Source: Thioalkalivibrio sulfidiphilus HL-EbGr7
GTDB taxonomy: Bacteria; Pseudomonadota; Gammaproteobacteria; Ectothiorhodospirales; Ectothiorhodospiraceae
Length of the DNA: 64,000 nt
Assembly: GCF_000021985.1 (NCBI RefSeq)
Contig: NC_011901.1
Coordinates: 682,001-746,000, forward strand
Direction: 5' to 3'
The position numbers and the translations under genes are program-made. Shown piece by piece: positions 39,404 to 48,391 of this stretch. Every line of letters begins with the position of its first letter. Position 1 is the first letter of the stretch. The notes under the pieces are model-generated. The model was given only the letters and a program-made list of their open reading frames with translations, was not told the origin of the DNA and searched no databases.

Positions 39404-40606
39404 TCAACCGATCAGGCGGTCGAAGATCCTGAAACCGGCCACGTAGGTGCCGATGGCCGATCCCAGGGTGGTGAACAGGAACACCAGAAGGATTCGTGAC
39501 ACCCGGTTGCTCCACCAGCCACCCAGGTGGGTGGTGTCCTTTTTCAAGCGGGCGAAGTCGCCCACGTTGGGCTTGCGCACCCAGGTCTCTACCGCCGCGG
39601 TGACGAAGCCGACACCGATGGTGGGATTCAGGGAGGTCAGTGGCGCGGCCAGGGCGGCGCTCAGAACCGTTAGCGGATGGGCCGCGGCGATCAGTGCCCC
39701 CGCGGCAGCCAGTCCGCCGTTGATCAGCACCCAGTCCAGCACCAGCTGCCAGCCCAGTTCCGGATTGCGGTAAAAGCCGATGGCAAAACCGGTGAGGATC
39801 AGGGCCACCACCACCCAGGGCAGCACCTTGGGCCAGCGTGCCGCCGGGGGTTCCCGGTCCAGGGCCTCGATGACCGCCTGGGGGCTGTCGGTGCATGGGG
39901 CTTGCAGGTCGGCCTGGATGCCCTTCATGTGTCCTGCACCCACCACCGCCAGGATGTGCCTGTAGCCACCTCGGCTGGCCTCCTGGCGCAGCCGTGCCGC
40001 CATGTAGCGGTCCCGCTCGGCGATCAGCGGTTCGTACAGGGACTGGGATTCCTGGGCAAACTGGGTGAAGGTGGATTCCAGGATATCGCCTTCCTTGAGC
40101 CGTTCGATCTCCTCCTCGCTGACCTTCTCCTTGCTCATGACCCCTGCCAGCAGGCCGCCGAACAGGCTGAAACGTTGCCACCAGGGCACATTGCGGTAGC
40201 AGCGCTTGAGCGTTGTACCCACCTCCCGGTCGATGAGCAGCACCGGCAGGTGATCCGCCTGGGCCTCGTGGATGGCCACGCGCATCTCGGCCCCCGGTTC
40301 GATGCCGAACTGCTCAGCCAGGCGCTGCTGGTAGGCGCCCAGGGCCAGGCTGGCGGTGACCATGGGTACCTTGCCCTGACGCAGCACCTGGAACAGATCC
40401 ATGCGTGCCAGATCATCCGGGCGCACCAGTGCGTTGTGTCGGCTGGGGCACAGTTCCACGGCCACTGCATCGAAGTCTCTGCTGCGAATCAGTTCCTGCA
40501 CCGCATCGGCTGAGGCACGGGATACATGGGCCGTGCCCAGCACGGTGATGCGGGTGTCGCCCACCTGGGTGGTGAAGCGGGGTTCTTGGGTGGGGGTCTC
40601 GGACAT
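39404..40606 (-). CDS. TraB/GumN-like (TraB domain) membrane protein
   Basis: 400 residues from ATG 40606. The TraB-domain signatures are TRITVLGTAHVSRASADAV near the start, VAVELCPSRHNAL, and GAGHMKGI at about 240. The C-terminal third holds several membrane segments (VLPWVVVALILTGFAIGFY, LVLDWVLINGGLAAAGALI, ILLVFLFTTLGSAIGTYVAGF). The family includes an enterococcal pheromone-shutdown protein and eukaryotic TRABD; its activity has been suggested to be proteolytic, but the substrate here is unknown. An upstream in-frame ATG (40714) would add 36 unlikely residues. Confidence 0.88.
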   Translation of the reverse strand: MSETPTQEPRFTTQVGDTRITVLGTAHVSRASADAVQELIRSRDFDAVAVELCPSRHNALVRPDDLARMDLFQVLRQGKVPMVTASLALGAYQQRLAEQFGIEPGAEMRVAIHEAQADHLPVLLIDREVGTTLKRCYRNVPWWQRFSLFGGLLAGVMSKEKVSEEEIERLKEGDILESTFTQFAQESQSLYEPLIAERDRYMAARLRQEASRGGYRHILAVVGAGHMKGIQADLQAPCTDSPQAVIEALDREPPAARWPKVLPWVVVALILTGFAIGFYRNPELGWQLVLDWVLINGGLAAAGALIAAAHPLTVLSAALAAPLTSLNPTIGVGFVTAAVETWVRKPNVGDFARLKKDTTHLGGWWSNRVSRILLVFLFTTLGSAIGTYVAGFRIFDRLIG

Positions 40607-40741
40607 GGTGGGGGACTTATCTGTGACGGTGGCGGCACACCTTAGCAGGTCGGCCGCGGGAGACGAAGTTGCAAGTGTGAATCGGGCTCGGCGAGGTGGT
40701 CTCCACAAGGTCATCCCGCAGCTGCATTATCCAGCGCCGCC

Positions 40742-41797
40742 TCACTGCAGGGTTTCCATGCGCCTGAGTACCCGTTCTGCCCGCTCCACATGGGCCTCCA
40801 GTTCCCGGTGTTCGGGGGCGAGGGCCTTGAGGGGACGCCAGATCTCCAGGGCCTCGTGGATCTGGCCGACGGCGTAGAGGCGGCGGCCTTCCTCCAGCCC
40901 TGCGCTCACCCGGGTATCGATGGCCTGGTTGAGCATCTGACGCTGGGGCCGAAGGCCTTCATCGCCTGGCTGGCGGGCCTCCAGGGCCTCCAGCTGCTGA
41001 CGGGCCAGCAGCAGATCGTCTTGCTGAAAGGCGGTCTGAAAGCGGGACATGAGGATCTCGTTCTGATCGGGTTCGTTGCTGCCCGTGTCGTCCGTCCGTG
41101 GCCGGGTTCGCAGGGCCGCCAGGCGGGACTGGCGCGCCTGCTGCGCGGCCTCCAGACGCTCGGCGCTCACCTGGGCGGGGGCCAGGGCGTGGGCCAGGGT
41201 AAGGGCCTCTACCGCCAGCAGGGGGTCGTCCCGACCAAGGGCGGTTTCTCCCAGGTTCATGAGTCTGTCTGCCAGTTCCCGGGCCTCCTGTTCCGTGCGC
41301 CGTTGCTGCTGGCGGCTACGCAGACTGTCGGGCGAGGCCCGGTGGATCGCGTCAATGAGCGGGCGTTCACTCACCAGGCCGTGGGCCCGGGCCAGCAGCA
41401 GGCGTGTACCCAGGTCGCCCAGGTGGCTCTCTCGCTGGCTCTCGTAGGCATCCCGGGCGGCGGTCAGGGCCTGGCTGTCGGGCAGGATGGACAGGCCGTG
41501 CTGGTAGCTTTGACGGGCAGCGGCCCAGTTGTCCTGGCGCAGGTGTTCAGCGGCCTCGATCAGGATGTCCTGTTCGAAGCGAGCCGCCTGGGCAGCGATT
41601 TCTTTACGCTGGCGGCGCAGACCCGCGTCATCTGGCTTGATGGCCAGTTGACGGTCCAGCAGCGCCAGGGCGCGTCCGTATTCCCCCGCCTCGGTGTGGG
41701 CCTCGATACGGGTCTCGGGGGCCATGCCGAGTGGTTCCAGCAGGGCGCAGCCTGCCGTCAACAGGACGGTGAGGGTGATGATGGGAACTGCGCGCAT
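40742..41797 (-). CDS. Lipoprotein with TPR-like helical repeats
   Basis: 351 residues. A short lipoprotein signal ends at TAGC (residue 17). The rest is helical, with TPR-like segments (EAGEYGRALALLDRQLAIKPDDAGL, QDNWAAARQSYQHGLSILPDS, YAVGQIHEALEIWRPLKALAPEHREL). Its ATG overlaps the stop of the cyclase gene (ATGA), so the two are translationally coupled. A periplasmic partner for the cyclase sensor domain is plausible but inferred only from position. Confidence 0.85.
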   Translation of the reverse strand: MRAVPIITLTVLLTAGCALLEPLGMAPETRIEAHTEAGEYGRALALLDRQLAIKPDDAGLRRQRKEIAAQAARFEQDILIEAAEHLRQDNWAAARQSYQHGLSILPDSQALTAARDAYESQRESHLGDLGTRLLLARAHGLVSERPLIDAIHRASPDSLRSRQQQRRTEQEARELADRLMNLGETALGRDDPLLAVEALTLAHALAPAQVSAERLEAAQQARQSRLAALRTRPRTDDTGSNEPDQNEILMSRFQTAFQQDDLLLARQQLEALEARQPGDEGLRPQRQMLNQAIDTRVSAGLEEGRRLYAVGQIHEALEIWRPLKALAPEHRELEAHVERAERVLRRMETLQ

Positions 41798-43260
41798 CAG
41801 TTCTGGGGTTCCGGCTCGAGGATGGCGTCGATACGGGCATCCAGGTCTGCCTTGGCATGGATGGCCTCGATGCGATAGGTGGTCACGGGGGTTTCCCGGC
41901 CACGTACCCGGATCTCGTGGCTGCGCCGGGATTCCACGTAGCGGGCCACACCGGGGTCGCGCAGCATCTCCTGGCTGACCACGATCTCGCCGGGTTCGGC
42001 GGTGCCCATGAGCCGCGATGCCAGATTCACCGTGTCGCCTACCACCGTGTACTGCATGCGATCGCTCGCCCCCAGGTTGCCGGCCAGCATCTCGCCGCTG
42101 TTGAGCCCCATGCGAAATTCCACCCTGGGCAGACCGTGGGCCTCCCGGGTGTTGTTCAGACGTGTCACCAGGCGTTGCAGCATGACGGCGCAGTTCAGCG
42201 CGTGCAGCCGGTGACGGGGGTCGGCTTCGGTGACGCCGAAGATCACCATGGCGCAGTCGCCGATGAACTTGTCGATGGTGCCGTGGCAGTCGCTGGCGAT
42301 GCGCGCGATATAGCCGAAATATTCGTTGAGCAGATCCGCCACCTGCTGGGGCGGCAGGCGTTCTGATAGGGTGGTGAAGCCGGCAATGTCCGCGAACAGG
42401 ACGGTGCCTTCCACGTGGCGTCCGCCCAGCTGGATCTGCTCCAGGTTGGACAGGATCTGACGTGCCACGCCGGGGGAGACGTAGCGGGAAAGCGCCGCTT
42501 CCACCTGGGATTTTTCCAGCAGTCCCCGGGCCAGGTGGTTGAAGGATTCCATCAGGTGGCCGATCTCGTCGTTGCGCCGTTCCGTGAAGCGAAAGCCGTA
42601 GTTGCCCGCACCGATGGCGCGGCTGGCGTCCATGAGATCGTCGATGGGCCGGGACAGGCGTTTGCCCAGGATGCCAGCGGCCAGGCTGGCCAGCAGGGCC
42701 ATGATGAGGGTGGCGCCGGTGACCAGGGCCACGGCGCGCCGGGTGGTGGCCTCCAGCGGGGCCAGGCTGTGGGTGACCACCGCCTGGCCCAGCTCCAGTT
42801 CCTGGAAGCGCAACGGGGCACGGTGGGAGGCCACCGGCTCACCGGATTCGGCCAGCAGCCAGCGCCGACCTTGCCCCCAGGGTTCGGAGACCTGACCCTG
42901 CGCGGGCTGGGCACCGGCCTGGGCGATGGCCGCGCCGTTTGCGTCCAGGATCGTGGCGCCGCTGATGCCATCACTTTGCGCCAGATTGTTGACCAGGGCG
43001 GCCAGGGCCAGCTGGTCTTCGGCCAGTACCAGCTCCACGGAGGTGCCGGCCAGTTGCCGCGCCAGGGTCTCGCCGAAACCCTCGGCCTGGGCGCGCAGGG
43101 TCTGGGTGTGCTGGGCCAGCAGGATGGCACCCAGGATGCCCATGACCAGGACTGCCAGGGCGGCGATTGTCAGGGCCAGCTTCCAGGCCACGGGCACATG
43201 GGCGGGAAGCCAGCGATCCAAGCCGATGCGTGCCTGCAGTGTGCCGGGTCGCGGTGTCAT
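41797..43260 (-). CDS. Membrane class III adenylate/guanylate cyclase with HAMP domain
   Basis: 487 residues. The first membrane helix (LALTIAALAVLVMGILGAILLA) and second (AVALVTGATLIMALLASLAAGIL) flank a periplasmic sensor of about 130 residues. A HAMP domain follows (RLSRPIDDLMDASRAIGAGNYGFRF), then a cyclase domain with metal-binding aspartates in VLFADIAGFTTLSERL and IDKFIGDCAMVIFG and the later GLNSGEMLAGNLG and VVGDTVNLASRL motifs. Start is ATG 43260, overlapping the upstream stop as ATGA. The product is probably cAMP; a CRP-like site is present at 33167. Confidence 0.92.
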   Translation of the reverse strand: MTPRPGTLQARIGLDRWLPAHVPVAWKLALTIAALAVLVMGILGAILLAQHTQTLRAQAEGFGETLARQLAGTSVELVLAEDQLALAALVNNLAQSDGISGATILDANGAAIAQAGAQPAQGQVSEPWGQGRRWLLAESGEPVASHRAPLRFQELELGQAVVTHSLAPLEATTRRAVALVTGATLIMALLASLAAGILGKRLSRPIDDLMDASRAIGAGNYGFRFTERRNDEIGHLMESFNHLARGLLEKSQVEAALSRYVSPGVARQILSNLEQIQLGGRHVEGTVLFADIAGFTTLSERLPPQQVADLLNEYFGYIARIASDCHGTIDKFIGDCAMVIFGVTEADPRHRLHALNCAVMLQRLVTRLNNTREAHGLPRVEFRMGLNSGEMLAGNLGASDRMQYTVVGDTVNLASRLMGTAEPGEIVVSQEMLRDPGVARYVESRRSHEIRVRGRETPVTTYRIEAIHAKADLDARIDAILEPEPQN

Positions 43261-44081
43261 GGGCCCTCGCCGTGTGGGCCGGCGAGCCAATGCTGCCAGG
43301 TCTCGAACAGCGCCGGGTCCAGGGCGGCCATGGCGGAATGGGGCCCCGTGCCGCTACAGCAGGGGGGGTGGCCATCCAGGGTCAGGGCCCGGCCACCGGC
43401 CTCGGTGAGCAGCAGAATGCCCGCCGCCAGGTCCCAGAGTTTTTGTCCGCCGTGCAGGTAGACGTGCCCCCGCCCGGCCGCCAGCCAGGCCCATTCCAGG
43501 GCGCAGCTGCCCAGGTTGCGCTGGGAGCCGTAAGGGGGCGTCTCCGCAAGGCGTCGGGCCAGGGGGGTCGGCAGGCGCTTGAGGTCCACCAGGGCCACGC
43601 CACGGGACAGGGGGGTGTCGAAGGACTTCGTGGTCAGCCGTTGCCCGTTGAGCCAGGCCCCCTTGCCTTCGCTGGCGCTGAAACATTCATCCCGTACCGG
43701 GTCATAGGTGACCGCCAGCCGAGGCCTGCCCTCGATGAGCAGGGCGATGGAGACGGCGTACAGCGGGATACCCGCAGCGAAGTTACTGGTCCCGTCCAGG
43801 GGGTCCAGGCACCACAGGGGGCGGGAGGTGTCCGCCAGCAGGGCATGCTGCTGCTGTGCCGTCATCTCTTCGCTCAGGAAGGCCAGCTGCGGCCAGGCGT
43901 CCGCCAGGGCCGAGCGCAGGCGCCGGTCCACGGCCAGGTCCGCCTCGGTGAGCAGGGAGCCGTCGGCCTTGACCTCGTGGCCAATGCGGTTGAAGCGCGG
44001 CAACAGCTCCTCGCGCGCGGCATCGCGTACCAGGGACGCGAGGGTGTTCAGGTCGGGCAGGGGAGAATCGGTATAGGACAT
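43257..44081 (-). CDS. Inositol monophosphatase family protein
   Basis: 274 residues of the IMPase/SuhB/CysQ superfamily of Mg-dependent sugar-phosphate or nucleotide phosphatases. Motifs are DGSLLTEADLAVDRRL, FLSEEM, the metal site WCLDPLDGTSNFAAGIP, and LWDLAAGILLLTEAGG near the end. Start is ATG 44081; the in-frame extension upstream to 44168 is made of intergenic repeat sequence and is not believable. First gene of the operon with the cyclase and repeat lipoprotein, joined by an ATGA overlap. The substrate cannot be told from sequence. Confidence 0.92.
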   Translation of the reverse strand: MSYTDSPLPDLNTLASLVRDAAREELLPRFNRIGHEVKADGSLLTEADLAVDRRLRSALADAWPQLAFLSEEMTAQQQHALLADTSRPLWCLDPLDGTSNFAAGIPLYAVSIALLIEGRPRLAVTYDPVRDECFSASEGKGAWLNGQRLTTKSFDTPLSRGVALVDLKRLPTPLARRLAETPPYGSQRNLGSCALEWAWLAAGRGHVYLHGGQKLWDLAAGILLLTEAGGRALTLDGHPPCCSGTGPHSAMAALDPALFETWQHWLAGPHGEGP

Positions 44082-44106
44082 GATGGGGATTTTAACCCGG
44101 ATCAGG

Positions 44107-44201
44107 GAAGGCGAAGTACGAAGTGAGAATTGGGAAGTGCGAAAAGCCATGACCGGCCATCTTTTCACTTCGCCCTTCCCAATTCACCCTGTCCACTTCG
44201 G
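44107..44201. repeat. Tandem-word inverted repeat between divergent genes
   Basis: The left arm GCGAAGTACGAAGTGAGAAT plus TGGGAAGTGCGAAAAG is almost identical to that at 33597-33630. After a short loop containing CATGACCGGCCATC, the right arm CTTTTCACTTCGCCC and TTCCCAATTCACC is complementary. The element separates the IMPase and DUF3301 genes and could hold or shape the promoters of both. Confidence 0.75.
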
Positions 44202-44215
44202 CTACACTGCCCGTC

Positions 44216-44536
44216 ATGACGCCGATCCTCCTCATCCTGCTGGCGGGCCTGATCCTGTGGTACATCAACGACAGCCTGAAATGCAGGGAGACGGTGCTGC
44301 GGGCGGCGCGCCGGGCCTGCGAACAGATGCAGGTGCAGCTGCTGGATCAGTCCGTGGCGCGCACCCGGCTGGGGTTTTCCCGGACTGGATCGGGCAGTCT
44401 GGCGCTGCGGCGGGAATACCACTTCGACTTCAGCCTTGATGGCGGGGACCGGCACGCCGGTCATGTGGTGTGCCTGGGGCAGCGGGTGGTGGGCTTGAGT
44501 CTGGATCATCCCCAGGGGCGGGTGGTGCTCGGGTAA
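44216..44536 (+). CDS. DUF3301 family protein
   Basis: 106 residues with an N-terminal membrane helix (PILLILLAGLILWYI) followed by NDSLKCRETVLRAARRACEQMQVQLLDQSVA, the recognisable core of DUF3301, a gammaproteobacterial family of unknown role. A TACACT -10-like box is close upstream (44203-44208). Its TAA overlaps the ATG of the next gene (TAATG), so translation is coupled to the SafE-like protein. Confidence 0.88.
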   Translation: MTPILLILLAGLILWYINDSLKCRETVLRAARRACEQMQVQLLDQSVARTRLGFSRTGSGSLALRREYHFDFSLDGGDRHAGHVVCLGQRVVGLSLDHPQGRVVLG

Positions 44537-45216
44537 TGGACCTTCAGTGGACAGTGGCCTTCCTGATTGGGCTGTTCAGCGTCACCCACTGCCTGGGTAT
44601 GTGCGGCGGCATCGCCGGGGCCCTGGGCATGAGCCTGTCTCCGGCGGCGCGGTCGACCCGGGCTCGCGTGGCCCTGTTCAATACCACCTTCGGTCTCGGC
44701 CGCGTGAGCAGCTACATACTGGCCGGCGCCCTGGTGGGGACCGGCGGCGCGTTTCTTAGCGCCCGCCTCGGTCCCGATGTCTGGATGTTTGCACGGCTGG
44801 CGGGGACGGTATTCCTGATGGCCCTGGGGTTGTACATCGCCGGTCTGCTGCCGCAGCTCAGCCGCATCGAGCACCTGGGCCGGCCCCTGTGGCGACGTCT
44901 GGAGCCCGTGGGACGCCGCATGCTGCCGGTGCGCAGCCTCTGGCAGGCCTTCGGCTTCGGTATGATCTGGGGCTGGCTGCCCTGCGGCCTGGTCTACTAC
45001 GCGCTGATCTACAGCGTGAGTGCCGAGAGCGCCCTGGCGGGTGCCCTGTTCATGGGCTTCTTCGGTCTGGGCACCCTGCCGGCCCTGGTGACCGCCGGTG
45101 TCATGGCCGGGCAGCTGGCCCGGTTCACCCGGCGGCCCGGGGTGCGGCGAACAGCCGGGCTGTTGATCGTGGTCATGGCGCCATTGCCTCTGCTGATGCA
45201 TTACTGGCAGGCTTGA
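44536..45216 (+). CDS. SafE/TauE-like sulfite exporter family membrane protein
   Basis: 226 residues with six or so membrane helices. The start MDLQWTVAFLIGLFSVTHCLGMCGGIAGALGM is typical of the COG2836 group often found with cytochrome oxidase or copper-handling genes; the conserved Cys-x-x-x-Cys-Gly-Gly-like element HCLGMCGG is present. A second conserved region is WQAFGFGMIWGWLPCGLVYYALIYS. Annotations call the family sulfite exporters, but this branch may act in metal (copper) delivery or cytochrome assembly. Start ATG 44536 overlaps the preceding stop. Confidence 0.87.
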   Translation: MDLQWTVAFLIGLFSVTHCLGMCGGIAGALGMSLSPAARSTRARVALFNTTFGLGRVSSYILAGALVGTGGAFLSARLGPDVWMFARLAGTVFLMALGLYIAGLLPQLSRIEHLGRPLWRRLEPVGRRMLPVRSLWQAFGFGMIWGWLPCGLVYYALIYSVSAESALAGALFMGFFGLGTLPALVTAGVMAGQLARFTRRPGVRRTAGLLIVVMAPLPLLMHYWQA

Positions 45217-45281
45217 GCGGGTGCGTGTCTGGCCGACAACGAATGAAACCACTCGACCTTTAAATCGAACCTGAGCTAACC

Positions 45282-46247
45282 ATGCAGCCCACTAGCTTTG
45301 ATCCCCAGGACATGATCGGCGCATCTCCCGAATTCCTCTCGGTGCTGCGCGCTGCGCGGGTGGTCGCAGCCACCGACGCCACTGCCCTGGTGCTGGGGGA
45401 GACCGGCACCGGCAAGGAACTGCTGGCACGATTGATCCACCACGAGAGCCGACGTGCCCATGGGTCCTGGGTGGCGGTCAATTGCGCCGCCTTGCCCCAG
45501 GATCTCATCGAGGCGGAGCTGTTCGGTTACCGGCGCGGTGCCTTCACCGGGGCCGTGGCAGACCGGCCCGGTTACATCCGCCAGGCACAGGGTGGCACCC
45601 TGTTTCTGGACGAGGTGGCCGAGCTGCCCCTGGGTGCCCAGGCCAAGCTGTTGCGCTTCCTGGAACACGGAGAGTGTCAGGCCCTGGGCGGTGATCGCCC
45701 GGAGCCGGTGGACGTGCGCGTGCTCGCGGCCACCCACCGGGATCTGCGCCACTGGGTGGATGCGGGCCGGTTCCGGGAAGACCTCTACTATCGGCTGCAC
45801 GTAATTCCCCTGGAGTTGCCGCCCCTACGCGAGCGGCCGGGGGACATTGGCGTGCTGCTGGATGCCCTGACCGAGCAGCTGGCTGCCCGCCACGGGGTCA
45901 ATCCGCCCCGTTTCTCCGCTCAGGCCCGTCGTCTGCTGACCCGTCACCGCTGGCCCGGCAACGTGCGGGAGTTGCGCAATCTCTGCGAGCGCAGCGTAGT
46001 GCTGTTCAGCGGCCAGACCATCGATCCGGAGCACCTGCATCTGGAGGCCCGCGCCGATACAGCCGCAGACCTGCCGGACTGGCAACTGCCCCGGGACGGC
46101 GTGCAACTGGACCGGTTGGAGGCGGGTCTCATCCGCCAGGCCCTGGGCCGCACCCAGGGCAACCGCGCCCGGGCCGCCCGCCTGCTGGGCCTGACCCGGG
46201 ACACGCTGCTCTATCGCATTAAGAAGTACGCCCTGGAGGGGGAGTAA
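45282..46247 (+). CDS. Sigma-54 activator without an N-terminal sensor domain
   Basis: 321 residues: AAA+ domain with Walker A GETGTGKE, the sigma-54-contacting RGAFTGAV loop, Walker [14 protein letters not shown], the arginine-finger region VIPLELPPLRERPGDI, and WPGNVRELRNLCERS. A Fis-type helix-turn-helix closes it (NRARAARLLGLTRDTLLYRIKKY). There are only about ten residues before the AAA+ domain, so control must come from elsewhere (PspF-type architecture, anti-activator or expression level). No -24/-12 promoter was found next to it. Neighbours are the SafE-like gene and the copper receptor gene. Confidence 0.93.
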   Translation: MQPTSFDPQDMIGASPEFLSVLRAARVVAATDATALVLGETGTGKELLARLIHHESRRAHGSWVAVNCAALPQDLIEAELFGYRRGAFTGAVADRPGYIRQAQGGTLFLDEVAELPLGAQAKLLRFLEHGECQALGGDRPEPVDVRVLAATHRDLRHWVDAGRFREDLYYRLHVIPLELPPLRERPGDIGVLLDALTEQLAARHGVNPPRFSAQARRLLTRHRWPGNVRELRNLCERSVVLFSGQTIDPEHLHLEARADTAADLPDWQLPRDGVQLDRLEAGLIRQALGRTQGNRARAARLLGLTRDTLLYRIKKYALEGE

Positions 46248-46261
46248 GGCGGATGTGGGAA

Positions 46262-46345
46262 GGATGAAGGCGTAAGACCACCCTCACCCCGGCCCTCTCC
46301 CTGAGGGCGAGGGGGCACATCCTCACACCTCACACCTCGCACCTT
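46262..46345. repeat. Palindromic repeat between convergent genes
   Basis: ACCCTCACCCCGGCCCTCTC followed by CCTGAGGGCGAGGGGG forms a hairpin of the same type as at 38344. It is followed by tandem CTCACAC-like words (46321-46338). It lies between the sigma-54 activator and the TonB receptor, which end toward each other. Confidence 0.65.
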
Positions 46346-48363
46346 CAGAACGTCACGTTGACCCGCGCCCAGAGGGTGCGGCCCGGCTCGTAGATGCGCT
46401 CCGAGGGGTCGCCGAACAGGGCGGAATAATTGCGGTTGACGTGTTCTGCATAGTGGCGGTCGAACAGGTTGTCCACGCCCGCGCGCACTTCCACCTGGCG
46501 ATTCATCCGGTAGGCGCCGTAGAGGTCCAGCACGGCCCAGGCAGGGGTCTCGATGGTGTCCACACCGCCCTGGGTATCAATGTGGGTCTGCTTGTCGGCG
46601 AAGCGGGTACGGGCGCCCACGAGCCACTGGGCAGGCTGGTATTCCACGCCCAGGTGACCGTTCAGCGGCGGGATCTGCGGCAGATCGCGGCCGTCGCTGT
46701 CGTTGCGACCACGCACGTAGGACAGAGCGCCGCTCAGAATCAGGTCGTCATGTAGACGGTAACCTGCCCCCAGTTCCGCACCCCAGAGCGTCGCCCGGAC
46801 GTTGCGGAAGCTGAGGGTGGTGCCCAGATTGTCACGAAGGATGAAGTCATCCACCCGGTCATAGAAAAGAGCGGCCTCGTAGCTCAGGCGGGGTCCCTGG
46901 CTGACCACGCCCAGGTCCAGCTGATGGTGTTTCTCGGCATCCAGACTCGGATTGCCGATCAGCCGTTCGGTCATGTGCGGACGGTAGAAGTAGAGCTCGG
47001 TGGCATCGGGCTGGCGGATGGTGCGGCTCAGGCCGGTGAAGGCGGTGAGCGAGCCGTTGAGCGCATGTTCATAGCGCAGCAGGGCGCTCATCTGGGTGTC
47101 CCTGCGGGTCCTGTCGGCCGCCTCTGCCGTGCCTTCGGGTACCCATGGGGCGGTGGCAGTGGCGATGCTCTGTCCTTCCAGGTCGCTGTCGATGCTGGAT
47201 TCATGGCGATCCACCCGTAGTCCGCCACGCAGCAAACCAAACACGCCGGTCTGCACGTCCGCCTGGGTGAACACCCCCACGTTGTCCTGACGGGCGTCCG
47301 GCCAGGTGCGGAACAGCAGGTCTCCGCTCAGGGCGTTCAACAGGACGGCGTCGCGGTCCACCCGTCGAACGTCCACGCCATAGTCCACCTCGGCGCGGTC
47401 CAGACGCGAGCTCAGGATCAGCCGGCCACCGGTGGTGCGGGAGGTGGTGGGGGAACGCCGGAGCATCATCGGATCGGCCGGCTCGCGCAGGGAGAAATTG
47501 TCCATGACATGGTCCACGTCGCTGCGCCAGAGCTCGGCCTTCACGCCATTGACCGGTCCGTTCAGGGCCTCGGCCCAGCCCTTAAACCGGTAGGCGGTCA
47601 GCTCATCCTCGGGGGAGTCCATGCCGGCACCGGCATAACGGGCGTCGGTGACCCGGGAGCGATCCACCGAGGCTTCCACACCGCTGTGACTATCGAAGCG
47701 GTAGCCACCAATGAGGGTGATGGCGCGCTTTTTCATGGAGGAGGGGACCTCGTTGTCGTCGCCGTCTTCATAGTTGCCGGCATTGAGCGCCTCGCCCAGC
47801 ACGCGCACATACCCCTGGCCGTTGCTTATCAGCATGTCCAGGCCGGCCTCGCCGTGCAGGCCGTTGTCGTTGGCGCCGAAGCTCAGGCGACCGCGCACGC
47901 CGGGTTCGGCAGCCATCTCGGCGGTGTCCCGTTCAAACAGGATGGTGCCGCCACTGCCCCCTGGACCATGCAGCAGGCTCTGTACGCCCTTCTCCACCAC
48001 CACACGGTCGTAAAGCACCAGCGAGCCGAAGCTGGTGGGCGGATCCATGCGGTTGGGGCAGGCGGCGAATACGTAACCGCCGTCGATGAGCACGTTGAGT
48101 TGGTCCGCCGTCTGCCCGCGGATGATCGGGTCGATGCCATGTTGGCCCATGCGCGAGCCGGAGATGCCCGGGATCAGCCGCAGCGCCTCGCCCGCGTCCG
48201 CCTTGGGGCTTTGAAATGGGGTGTGCTCGGTGAGCTGATCCGTGGCGGGCATCGCGGCCTCCTTTGTGGCGGTCACCGTGATGGGCGCCAGGATGATGCC
48301 CGCGTGGGCACAGGGAATGCTCAAGGCGGCGGCGATGGCCAGGGCCAGGCGATGGTTTGGCAT
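46345..48363 (-). CDS. TonB-dependent copper receptor (OprC/NosA type)
   Basis: 672 residues from ATG 48363, with GGGGAG six bases upstream. The signal peptide ends near PCAHAG. The plug domain has the copper-receptor signature SRMGQHGIDPIIRGQTADQLNVLIDGGYVFAACPNRMDPPTS, whose Met, His and Cys residues fit copper ligands. A 22-strand-type barrel follows and ends VNVTF, a normal outer-membrane C-terminus. It would import copper, which the cluster's oxidases and cytochrome assembly may need. Divergent from oxyR. Confidence 0.93.
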   Translation of the reverse strand: MPNHRLALAIAAALSIPCAHAGIILAPITVTATKEAAMPATDQLTEHTPFQSPKADAGEALRLIPGISGSRMGQHGIDPIIRGQTADQLNVLIDGGYVFAACPNRMDPPTSFGSLVLYDRVVVEKGVQSLLHGPGGSGGTILFERDTAEMAAEPGVRGRLSFGANDNGLHGEAGLDMLISNGQGYVRVLGEALNAGNYEDGDDNEVPSSMKKRAITLIGGYRFDSHSGVEASVDRSRVTDARYAGAGMDSPEDELTAYRFKGWAEALNGPVNGVKAELWRSDVDHVMDNFSLREPADPMMLRRSPTTSRTTGGRLILSSRLDRAEVDYGVDVRRVDRDAVLLNALSGDLLFRTWPDARQDNVGVFTQADVQTGVFGLLRGGLRVDRHESSIDSDLEGQSIATATAPWVPEGTAEAADRTRRDTQMSALLRYEHALNGSLTAFTGLSRTIRQPDATELYFYRPHMTERLIGNPSLDAEKHHQLDLGVVSQGPRLSYEAALFYDRVDDFILRDNLGTTLSFRNVRATLWGAELGAGYRLHDDLILSGALSYVRGRNDSDGRDLPQIPPLNGHLGVEYQPAQWLVGARTRFADKQTHIDTQGGVDTIETPAWAVLDLYGAYRMNRQVEVRAGVDNLFDRHYAEHVNRNYSALFGDPSERIYEPGRTLWARVNVTF

Positions 48364-48372
48364 GGTGTCTCC

Positions 48373-48391
48373 CCAAATGATTGTGGTTATC
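48373..48391 (-). promoter_or_regulatory. Possible Fur-type box before the copper receptor gene
   Basis: Read on the minus strand, GATAACCACAATCATTTGG matches the 19-bp Fur consensus at about 13 positions. It sits directly upstream of the ribosome site of the receptor gene. Weak; a copper-responsive regulator would be at least as likely. Confidence 0.3.

Noticed and set aside
44082-44168. N-terminal extension of the IMPase-like gene
   Set aside because: The extension is encoded by intergenic repeat sequence; ATG 44081 gives a normal family N-terminus.
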